Positions 57,551 to 64,000 of a stretch of DNA of 64,000 nucleotides are shown piece by piece (position 1 is the first letter of the stretch; every line of letters begins with the position of its first letter). Both the position numbers and the translations under genes were made by a program. Where the stretch lies: the NCBI GenBank assembly GCA_963667315.1, contig OY763325.1, positions 3,286,001 through 3,350,000 of the forward strand, given 5' to 3'. Below the pieces are notes generated by a model. That model worked only from the letters and a program-made list of their open reading frames with translations. It searched no databases and was not told the origin of the DNA. The DNA is from DAINPP01 sp963667315. GTDB lineage: Bacteria > Thermotogota > Thermotogae > MWEM01.

Positions 57551-58780
57551 ATGGAACTGTTTATCGAAACCATGCGTGCCTTGTTCTCGAATAAGTTGAG
57601 AACTTTCCTCTCCATGCTTGGTATCATCATCGGGGTAACCTCCATGATAGCAGTCGTTTCTATTGGTGAGGGGGCTACAGCGAGTATTACTGAGAGAGTT
57701 TCTTCCCTTGGGTCCAATGTTTTCATTATCTCACCGGGTTTTTCAGGGGGTTCCGGCGGAAGGGTTTCAACCGCTTTAAGTGATGTTTTGACAAAAAAAG
57801 ATGTTGAAAATATCGCAGAACTGTGTCCGGATGTCAAGGCTGTTTCACCTATCCTGCAACAGAATTTTACCGTCAGATATTCTTCGAATAATGCCGGGGC
57901 ACAGGTTTATGCCGGCTACACAAATTTTTTTGATATCCTTGATCTTGAACTGGAATCCGGTAGGGCTATTAACGATGAGGATATCGAAGAATACGCAAAA
58001 GTGGGTGTCATCGGAGACACACTTTGTGAAGACCTCTTTGAAGATGAAAATCCAATCGGACAAACCGTATATATGACCGTATCGAGTGGAAACGCAAGTA
58101 AGATTATACCAATTCAAATTGTTGGAAAATTGGTCGAAACAGGGAACAAATTGATGTATAACCCCGATAAGATGCTTATTATTCCCTTCTCTACAGCGGA
58201 GGGAAGAATCGTCAACACCAAGGGGAATGTTTCCACCATTCTTGCTTCAGCCAAAGATTCCGAGTCATCCGATCTGGCGCATCTCGAAATTGACCAGGTT
58301 CTGTACATGAGACTTCAGGACAGTACAAAATACAACATCACCAGTCAGGATTCCATACTCGGAGCCGTATCGGAAGTGACCGGAATCATGAACCTCTTCC
58401 TCGGAGCTATAGCGGCAATATCCCTTCTCGTTGGTGGGATTGGGATTATGAATATTATGCTTGTTTCCGTTTCCGAAAGAACGAGAGAAATCGGGATAAA
58501 AAAGGCCCTTGGTGCAACAAGACATAGAATACTGCTCGAATTCCTCGTTGAGAGTGTCGTCATCACATTTGTTGCGGGGGCAATAGGGGTTGGACTTGGA
58601 ATAGGTGTTTCGAAATTTGTTGAATTTATCGCTGCGGATTATCAGCTTATAACAAGGGTAACCTGGGGTTCAATTGCTGTAGCTTTTGGCAGTGCTTCGA
58701 TGATCGGTCTGTTCTTTGGAATTTATCCCGCTTCGAAGGCGTCAAAACTCAGCCCACTTGAAGCCTTACGATACGAATAA
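57551..58780 (+). CDS. MacB-type FtsX-family ABC permease
   Basis: A 409-residue protein with four membrane helices: one near the start (TFLSMLGIIIGVTSMIAVVS), a large periplasmic domain (about 45-285), and three at the end (LFLGAIAAISLLVGGIGIMN, VVITFVAGAIGVGLGIGVS, GSASMIGLFFGIYPA) with the EALRYE C-terminus. This is the typical MacB/LolC fold for export of peptides, toxins or lipoproteins from the periplasm through a TolC-like channel. The operon ends in a very strong terminator. Confidence 0.94.
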   Translation: MELFIETMRALFSNKLRTFLSMLGIIIGVTSMIAVVSIGEGATASITERVSSLGSNVFIISPGFSGGSGGRVSTALSDVLTKKDVENIAELCPDVKAVSPILQQNFTVRYSSNNAGAQVYAGYTNFFDILDLELESGRAINDEDIEEYAKVGVIGDTLCEDLFEDENPIGQTVYMTVSSGNASKIIPIQIVGKLVETGNKLMYNPDKMLIIPFSTAEGRIVNTKGNVSTILASAKDSESSDLAHLEIDQVLYMRLQDSTKYNITSQDSILGAVSEVTGIMNLFLGAIAAISLLVGGIGIMNIMLVSVSERTREIGIKKALGATRHRILLEFLVESVVITFVAGAIGVGLGIGVSKFVEFIAADYQLITRVTWGSIAVAFGSASMIGLFFGIYPASKASKLSPLEALRYE

Positions 58781-58790
58781 ATAAACGCGA

Positions 58791-58830
58791 CAACAAAAAA
58801 CACCTCTCTTACGAGAGGTGTTTTTTGTTG
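58791..58830 (+). terminator. Terminator of the MacAB-like operon
   Basis: An 18-bp perfect stem (58791-58808 with 58813-58830) with a TTAC loop, then more Ts. It is the strongest hairpin in the window. Confidence 0.95.
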
Positions 58831-59148
58831 CTTTTTTTATCAGGTGTGTGGTTTTAGTTTGTTACAGGCATCAAATCTATAGACATTGTTCGTATCGATT
58901 TCATTTACCCCGGCTTACTGGATGGCTCCCTGCGCAAAAACTTAAAAGGTAGAAATCTTGATTTATTAAATTGGATTCAAATTGAATAGCCACATAAATA
59001 ATAACATATTTAATGATAACTGTCAATATTATTGTTAATATGGAATAATATAGAACATCACGCGAAAAGAACGGGAATCTCATGGGTTAGGGAACTGATG
59101 AAATGTGTGATAATATATATACAATAATACAAATACTGGAGGGATGGT
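58831..59148. other. Intergenic region with a short gene remnant
   Basis: On the plus strand, 58864-58985 reads TGIKSIDIVRIDFIYPGLLD and on to a TAG, without a start codon or ribosome site: probably a decayed fragment of an unidentified gene. Farther right the DNA is AT-rich, with GTGTGATAATATATA at about 59104-59118 as the likely -10 region of the kinase gene. I looked for a riboswitch around the GC-rich stretch at 58905-58935 and found no match to a known class. Confidence 0.35.
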
Positions 59149-60135
59149 ATGTATTTTCTTGGTGTAGATGTTGGAGGGACGAAGACAGCGGTCGTTATCT
59201 CTGATGAAAATGGGAATATTTTAGGGTTTAAAAGGGGTCCGGGGGCAAATTATCAGGCCTGTGGGATTGAAGAATCCTATGAAAGAATAAACGATACGAT
59301 TGTTCAGGTCTGTTCTGAGTTGGGAATAGAAAAAACTGACATAACAAATGCCTTTCTTGGCATTGCCGGCGTTGATTTGGACTATGATATACAGATTATC
59401 AAAGGCATACTTGAAAGAATCAAACTGCCGGTATATGGATTTGAAAATGATGGCTTTATAGCCTTCAAATCCGGAACCGTTGACGGGAAAGGCGTTTTGG
59501 TAACCTGTGGCACTGGCAGTATCAGTTTTGGAAGTGATGGTGAAAAAGTAAGCAGAAAAGGCGGTTTCAGTACGTACTTTGGTGAGAGACTTGGTGCGAA
59601 ACATGTGGCCAAGCTTGCCGCCTCTGCGATCATAAGGGCGAATGACGGGAGAGGACATAAAACACTCATGCGTGAAATCCTCGAAAAAGAATACAAAGCG
59701 GATATCGAAGAAATGATGAAAATACAATATCCGGATGTTGTGTATAATGGTCCGAATCCTACAATCACGCTTATCAATACCATTTATAAAGCGGCAAGAA
59801 AAAATGATCTTGTTGCCTCACAGATATTGGCTGAAATTGCAGAAGAAGTCATTAATATCGTAAAAGCATACAGAGTTGACATGAATTTTTCACTGCCTGT
59901 GAAAGTTGTTTTAGAGGGGACGGCGTTTAAAAAAGCGGATGATATCCTTACAGATTTTATAAGGAGTGGATTGGGGGATGATTATAAGATCATCATACCA
60001 ACACATGATCCGGTTACCGGTGCCCTGCTTTATGCGATTGAAAGAAATGGATTAGAATTGACCGATCAGATAGTGGAGACAGTGTTTTCGACTTACGAGC
60101 AGATGAAGAAAATTGTAGAAAGAGAGGAGAATTAG
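59149..60135 (+). CDS. BadF/BadG-type sugar kinase (N-acetylglucosamine-kinase-like)
   Basis: The 328-residue protein begins FLGVDVGGTKTAVVISDENG (phosphate-1 motif of the ASKHA fold) and has LGIAGVD, TCGTGSISFG and EGTAFKKADDI. BadF/BcrA-type kinases of this size phosphorylate amino sugars such as GlcNAc or glucosamine with ATP. It is directly followed, without spacing, by a GH4 6-phospho-glycosidase gene; together they suggest phosphorylation of an imported sugar or disaccharide without a PTS. The ATG follows TGGAGGGATGGT. Confidence 0.82.
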   Translation: MYFLGVDVGGTKTAVVISDENGNILGFKRGPGANYQACGIEESYERINDTIVQVCSELGIEKTDITNAFLGIAGVDLDYDIQIIKGILERIKLPVYGFENDGFIAFKSGTVDGKGVLVTCGTGSISFGSDGEKVSRKGGFSTYFGERLGAKHVAKLAASAIIRANDGRGHKTLMREILEKEYKADIEEMMKIQYPDVVYNGPNPTITLINTIYKAARKNDLVASQILAEIAEEVINIVKAYRVDMNFSLPVKVVLEGTAFKKADDILTDFIRSGLGDDYKIIIPTHDPVTGALLYAIERNGLELTDQIVETVFSTYEQMKKIVEREEN

Positions 60136-61419
60136 ATGAAAAAAATTACCGTTATAGGTGGCGGCAGTACATACACACCTGAATTAATGGAAGGATTAAT
60201 CAATCATCATGAAAAAATCGGACTGGAAGAGGTTTATCTTCTTGATCTGAAAGCATCGGATAAATTCCCGATTGTTGCACAGCTGTGTGAAAGAATGCTT
60301 CAAAAGCAGGGGAACCCGTTCAGGTTAAAATACGGATTTGAAGTGAAAGATGCGATGACAGATTCAAATTTTGTTGTTCAGCAGTACAGACCCGGATTGC
60401 TTGAAGGAAGAATCAACGATGAGAAGATTCCTCTGAAGTATAATTCAATCGGTCAGGAAACAACAGGGGTAGGGGGTTTTGCCTGCGCACTTCGAGCGAT
60501 GCCGATGATAGAGGGATATATTGAAGCGGTTGAAAGATGGGCTGCACGAGATGCTTTTGTTATCAATTTCACGAATCCGTCCGGTCTTCTCTCTGAATTT
60601 GTGATCAATACACTCGGATTTGAAAGATTTGCAGGACTCTGCAATATTCCGATCAATATGATTCAGATGGCGGCAGATCGTTTCGATTGCGAAAGAGAAG
60701 ATATCTTTTTGAATTATTACGGACTGAACCATATGAGCTGGATAGATGCCGTAAAAGTAAAAGGGATAGATCGAACATCTGAGGCTCTTTCGGATGTATA
60801 CAAACCTGAAAATATCCCTGAATCAGCGGCATTTGAAGAAGCCGGGCAGAATCTCAATATGATTCTCAATGCCTATTTGAGATATTACTACACCACAACT
60901 AAAATGCTGGAAGAGGAAAAAGAGGCCGTTGTTGGGAAAGGGACAAGGGGAGAACTTGTCAAAGAGATTGAAAGAGAACTGGTTCGAAAGTATGCGGATC
61001 TTTCACTGGATGAAAAACCTGAAGAATTGACTCAAAGAGGCGGATCAATGTATTCAACGGCTGCAGTTGAATTGATCAGGGATTTGTGCTCAGGCAGAAA
61101 AAATAACCATATCATAAACCTCAGGAACAATGGCGCAGTGGAGAATCTGCCAAATGATTATGTTTTAGAGATCAACACAACAGTCAGCGAAAAGAGTATG
61201 AGACCTGTTTGTATAGGAAAAGCCAATAAACTGACACTCGGTCTGATTCATACCGTCAAGAACTTTGAGAGACTGACGATTGAAGCCCATATTGAAAAAT
61301 CCCTGAAAAAGGCAAAAGCTGCTTTGTTAATCCATCCGCTTGGCCCGGATGCAGATCGAATTGATGCCATGATGGGTGAATTACTGGAAGTTAATAAACC
61401 GTATTTTAACCTCTTTTAA
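60136..61419 (+). CDS. GH4-family 6-phospho-beta-glucosidase
   Basis: A 427-residue enzyme of glycoside hydrolase family 4: NAD loop TVIGGGSTYTPELMEGL, VQQYRPGLLEGRINDEKIPL, NFTNPSGLLSE, GLCNIPINMIQ (Cys of the metal site in C-N-x-P) and YYGLNHMSWIDAV (metal-binding His). GH4 enzymes use NAD+ and Mn2+ in an oxidation-elimination mechanism and act in the cytoplasm; this subgroup hydrolyses 6-phospho-beta-glucosides. Starts at the base after the kinase stop codon, so the two are translationally coupled. A 380-base gap with a candidate small RNA follows. Confidence 0.9.
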   Translation: MKKITVIGGGSTYTPELMEGLINHHEKIGLEEVYLLDLKASDKFPIVAQLCERMLQKQGNPFRLKYGFEVKDAMTDSNFVVQQYRPGLLEGRINDEKIPLKYNSIGQETTGVGGFACALRAMPMIEGYIEAVERWAARDAFVINFTNPSGLLSEFVINTLGFERFAGLCNIPINMIQMAADRFDCEREDIFLNYYGLNHMSWIDAVKVKGIDRTSEALSDVYKPENIPESAAFEEAGQNLNMILNAYLRYYYTTTKMLEEEKEAVVGKGTRGELVKEIERELVRKYADLSLDEKPEELTQRGGSMYSTAAVELIRDLCSGRKNNHIINLRNNGAVENLPNDYVLEINTTVSEKSMRPVCIGKANKLTLGLIHTVKNFERLTIEAHIEKSLKKAKAALLIHPLGPDADRIDAMMGELLEVNKPYFNLF

Positions 61420-61516
61420 GTAATTGGAACTTGTGCAAAATTCACAAAGGTAAACGTTGGGTATACTCCATGTTTTATGTATTCTTTACAGAATTTAGAG
61501 TTTTTTGAGCATTGAC

Positions 61517-61545
61517 TTGAACCACACTCAATATCGTACTATATA
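61517..61545 (+). promoter_or_regulatory. Promoter for a candidate small RNA
   Basis: TTGAAC (61517-61522), a 17-base spacer and TATATA (61540-61545). It does not precede any protein gene; 155 bases later comes a strong terminator. Confidence 0.45.
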
Positions 61546-61551
61546 TACGAC

Positions 61552-61706
61552 GAACGAAGACGACACGATGAAAAAAGCAACAAAGACCTGATTAAATGAA
61601 ACGACCTGATTAGATTAGAAACAACAGAAAACTTTCTTGAAACGATTACACAACGAACATGGGGATGCAAAATTAAAAAACCACTGCTTAGCAGTGGTTT
61701 TTTGTT
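61552..61706 (+). ncRNA. Candidate small RNA of about 150 nt
   Basis: A promoter-like pair at 61517-61545 and a perfect CCACTGC-TTA-GCAGTGG terminator with TTTTTT (61674-61706) define a transcript that encodes no convincing protein (longest ATG frames are five to seven codons). The body is A- and purine-rich and largely unstructured, with repeats of GACCTGATTA (twice between 61585 and 61615) and ACGAAC (61550 and 61653 areas). Such open sequence is typical of base-pairing sRNAs. The alternative is a long 3' region of the GH4 message, whose only terminator would be the same hairpin. Confidence 0.35.
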
Positions 61707-61746
61707 GTGATTACGAAATAATAGTTGAAAAATATACCGGGGAATA

Positions 61747-61778
61747 AAAAAAGGCATACTTTTTCGTATGCCTTTTTT
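61747..61778. terminator. Bidirectional terminator at the end of the SLH-protein gene
   Basis: AAAAAAGGCATAC and GTATGCCTTTTTT pair over 13 bp with a six-base loop, with A/T runs on both sides. It lies 25 bases past the stop of the minus-strand SLH-protein gene. Confidence 0.9.
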
Positions 61779-61803
61779 TATTTAAACTTCTAAGAAAAAC
61801 AGA

Positions 61804-62961
61804 TTACTGTCCTTCGTTCATGTAAGTATCCAATTTTGAATTCAATGACTGAGCGTAAATAAGTGAATAGATTCCAACACCAACGCCAGCTGCTCCAAGA
61901 ACGACTCCGCCTACACCAAGCCATGTTGGAAGACCGAGTTTTCCATCGAGTTCTGTAGCTGTTGCATCAATTTTAAGATCGAGTTCCTGGATTCTTCTTG
62001 AATTCGTCAGGATGTCTGAGCTGTTTTTTGAAACTTTAGGAAGGATTTCTCCCTTGAAGCTTTCGTAATCAGCGGACATGTTTTCGATCTGTGTTCCCAG
62101 TGCATCAAAGCTCTTTGTCATGTTGCTAACCTGAAGTTTCTGTGCTGAAAGTGATGATTCAAGCGTCCCGAGTCTTGAAGAATTTGAACTTACAGCATTT
62201 TCGAGTGAGCCAATCTGTGACTGCATACCTGAAACAGTCCCACTCATCATCGTTATGGAATCTGTATTCTTTGATACGCTGCTCTTGAGTTCAAGAACAT
62301 TTACACCACCAAGAAGGCTTTCAACTGACTTTACTCTTCTGTCGTAATCCGAGAAATTCTGATTCATCGTAAGAACGCTGTTCTTAACACTTGCGATGTC
62401 AGAATCAAATCCTCTGATCTGTGTTTCGAGGCTTGAAACTTTGCTTGAAAGCCCTGAAACAGTTCCCTGTAAGGAACTTACACTGCTTTTTACGGAGCTT
62501 ACGTTGTTTTCAAGTGTCATGAGCCTTGAATCATGTGAAGCTAATGTTGTCTTTAATGAGCTAACTTCTCCTGAATCACCCTGCATGTTGTTGAGCTGTG
62601 CCTGAAGCTTTGCGTACTGACTTCCGATGTTTTCCGCATTCTGTGCGACTGAATCAACAAGTGATCTCATACTGTCGAGATCTTTTGTGAAGCTTGCCAT
62701 GTCTTCTGCCTTAAGGTAAGGAAGTGAAGATTTAAGATATTCAACGGCTCTGTAAAGATAAACAGCAACCTGATATCTTGTAGCAGGCTGATTTCCCTGA
62801 TACGTTCCATCTGCCATTCCGGCTACAATCCCTGCTTCCACCAAATACTTAACTGATTCATATGCCCAGTGGTTTGGTGGGACATCTGAAAATGGCACCT
62901 GTCCAAGTGACATAACCCCCATACACAAGACAATAACAATGGTTAATACTAATTTCTTCAT
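61804..62961 (-). CDS. SLH-domain coiled-coil envelope protein (Omp-alpha-like)
   Basis: The 385-residue protein has a signal peptide (MKKLVLTIVIVLCMGVMSLG), one SLH domain (about 20-75; FSDVPPNHWAYESVKYLVEA, DGTYQGNQPATRYQVAVYLY), roughly 240 residues of heptad-rich coiled coil (Ser/Leu-rich, SSVKSSVSSLQGTVSGLSSK) and a C-terminal hydrophobic anchor (GVGGVVLGAAGVGVGIYSLIY). This is the plan of Thermotoga Omp-alpha, which spans the space between cell wall and the toga outer layer. The frame opens earlier, but GGGGGAG fits the ATG at 62961. Codon usage and a strong promoter suggest high expression. Confidence 0.9.
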   Translation of the reverse strand: MKKLVLTIVIVLCMGVMSLGQVPFSDVPPNHWAYESVKYLVEAGIVAGMADGTYQGNQPATRYQVAVYLYRAVEYLKSSLPYLKAEDMASFTKDLDSMRSLVDSVAQNAENIGSQYAKLQAQLNNMQGDSGEVSSLKTTLASHDSRLMTLENNVSSVKSSVSSLQGTVSGLSSKVSSLETQIRGFDSDIASVKNSVLTMNQNFSDYDRRVKSVESLLGGVNVLELKSSVSKNTDSITMMSGTVSGMQSQIGSLENAVSSNSSRLGTLESSLSAQKLQVSNMTKSFDALGTQIENMSADYESFKGEILPKVSKNSSDILTNSRRIQELDLKIDATATELDGKLGLPTWLGVGGVVLGAAGVGVGIYSLIYAQSLNSKLDTYMNEGQ

Positions 62962-63008
62962 ATGAGAAACTCCCCCTTTCAATTAATAAAACCGCTTATT
63001 CCAGAGTA

Positions 63009-63017
63009 ATTATACCA
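63009..63017 (-). promoter_or_regulatory. Extended -10 promoter of the SLH-protein gene
   Basis: TGGTATAAT on the minus strand overlaps the stop codon of the racemase gene and lies 48 bases upstream of the SLH-protein ATG. The SLH gene therefore has its own promoter. Confidence 0.65.
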
Positions 63018-64000
63018 CAAATTCTTTTAATACATACTCAGATGTCATCGCATTTAAAAGTGCACTGTAGGATAATTTAAAGCTGATAACATCACCTGGT
63101 TCAAAATCACGCCCGCATGCGGTCACATCCACGATCGTATGATCACTGCTGGCATGCAGGACTTCCATCCTTTCATCAAGGGGATAAAGTCCTTTAGGGT
63201 TGATATCCTGTCCGCCAACCGCAAGGATAACACGTTTTCTTAAACCCTTGTCTTCGAATTTCGGAGCCCCTCCAAAAGCATCTCTTCCCGTTTCACCGAG
63301 GGGGATGGATGGCTTAATGTCATATTCGACGACTTCACAATCGAGAATGAAAGTGTCCTGATGGGTTCCGGGGACTTTTCTGCTGCCGGTTACATCTGTC
63401 CCCAACATAATGGATTCTCCCAGTCTGAAATGATTGACGGCAGCCGGTAGTGTTTTGTTTTCAATCAATGGTATAGCGGATGTATTTCCCGTGGAGATGA
63501 TCTTGAAGTCATATTCTTTCGCTATTTCAAGTAATCTTTCATTATTTTCGACGGTTGGAATCACGCCGCCGAAACAGCCGAAATTGGTTCCGAGACCGAC
63601 AAGTCTGTCCCCGGCAATTTCAAAAGCCTCCCGGATATAGTCGTGAGCCTGTTCAAACCAGATACCTTCTCGCAGATCGCCAACATCAACCATGTATATA
63701 AATTTTGTTTTTCTCTTCCCGTTCCGGTTCATAATCTCCAGTAGGGTCTTTTTCTCTGAGATAAGGCAGTAATCGACGTTATCGACGAGTTCGTCCAATT
63801 CTGAAATCATGGGAATACGAACGAGCAGCATATCTGCCTCTATTCCGGCGTTTCTCATTCGGATGATATTCTGCATTCTTGAATCACCGATCATCGTGAT
63901 CCCCGTTCCGATAATCTCATGCGCGATATCCGGGTTTCCGCAAACGACTTTTGTTATGGCGGCAATCTGAACCCCCTGTTCATCACAGATGTTTTTAAGA
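63010..64000 (-). CDS. orr: Ornithine racemase-type PLP enzyme, N-terminus beyond the window
   Basis: The frame stays open to the window's right edge, so about 330 residues are visible and the first 30 or so are missing. Near the edge ITKVVCGNPDIAHEI carries the PLP lysine of the alanine racemase N-terminal barrel, followed by GDSRMQNIIRMR. FIYMVDVGDLREGIWFE, GLGTNFGCFGGV and HFRLGESIMLGTD are typical of the alanine/ornithine racemase family (Orr), which interconverts L- and D-ornithine in clostridial ornithine catabolism. The substrate (ornithine, alanine, lysine) is inferred from family resemblance only. It would be transcribed from outside the window. Confidence 0.8.
   Translation of the reverse strand, partial: LKNICDEQGVQIAAITKVVCGNPDIAHEIIGTGITMIGDSRMQNIIRMRNAGIEADMLLVRIPMISELDELVDNVDYCLISEKKTLLEIMNRNGKRKTKFIYMVDVGDLREGIWFEQAHDYIREAFEIAGDRLVGLGTNFGCFGGVIPTVENNERLLEIAKEYDFKIISTGNTSAIPLIENKTLPAAVNHFRLGESIMLGTDVTGSRKVPGTHQDTFILDCEVVEYDIKPSIPLGETGRDAFGGAPKFEDKGLRKRVILAVGGQDINPKGLYPLDERMEVLHASSDHTIVDVTACGRDFEPGDVISFKLSYSALLNAMTSEYVLKEFVV

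Noticed and set aside
58860..58945. GC-rich stretch that might be a riboswitch (c-di-GMP or cobalamin type)
   Set aside because: Neither strand shows the conserved core of a known class, and the plus strand reads as a gene remnant.
1..64000. CRISPR arrays, rRNA genes, integrases, phage structural genes or complete insertion sequences
   Set aside because: No regularly spaced repeats, rRNA signatures, transposases or phage genes were recognised on either strand.

Overview
The window looks like a chromosomal segment of a motile anaerobic bacterium with a two-layer envelope, most likely a member of the Thermotogota (family and genus not determined). The clues are a surface protein with a single N-terminal SLH domain, a long coiled coil and a C-terminal membrane anchor (the Omp-alpha or 'toga' layout), a flagellar block in the order flbD-motA-motB-fliL-fliM-fliY, a branched-polyamine synthase typical of thermophiles, an NAD-dependent GH4 glycosidase, TolC/LolA/Wza-like export parts, moderate-to-low GC, strong AGGAGG-type ribosome sites and frequent TTG starts. 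The assignment is inference; no database search was possible.

Region 1 (1-16.9 kb) is accessory and patchy: small enzymes (flavodoxin-fold reductase, GNAT, NUDIX, PAP2 phosphatase), a heliorhodopsin gene, N5-(carboxyethyl)ornithine synthase, a decayed gene, a secreted C69 peptidase, a YefM/YoeB toxin-antitoxin pair, a lipoprotein with a formylglycine-enzyme-like domain whose C-terminus resembles diversity-generating-retroelement targets, a branched polyamine synthase behind a possible RNA switch, a HhH-glycosylase-like protein, a HicB antitoxin gene broken by an amber codon, an HD-domain protein and a MATE exporter. Dispersed REP-like repeats lie between these genes.

Region 2 (16.9-24.5 kb) is a minus-strand sugar-uptake operon (LacI regulator, binding protein, two permeases, glycosyltransferase) with a clear operator, divergent from a Cache-domain hybrid kinase. 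Region 3 (24.6-32.5 kb) has housekeeping and envelope genes: phosphodiesterase, M50 protease, tRNA-Gln, murJ, an M20 (YgeY-type) hydrolase, LysM-M23 endopeptidase and glycerophosphodiesterase. Region 4 (32.6-40.2 kb) is a long plus-strand cluster: ridA, a DRTGG protein, a PHP phosphoesterase, an ATPase, then the flagellar motor/switch block and a LolA-like protein. Region 5 (40.3-47.5 kb) makes or exports polysaccharide: a ten-repeat SLBB protein, a CpsB phosphatase, a Wzc-type kinase and a GNAT-like protein.

Region 6 (47.5-64 kb) holds a periplasmic-binding-domain hybrid kinase, a secreted GH13 amylase, a five-gene MacAB/TolC-like export operon, a BadF-type kinase plus GH4 glycosidase, a candidate small RNA, the SLH coiled-coil protein and a truncated ornithine racemase gene at the right edge. 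The clearest surprise is the heliorhodopsin; the best candidates for new biology are the alternative leader structures over the bpsA start site, the repeat families and the possible retroelement-target lipoprotein.
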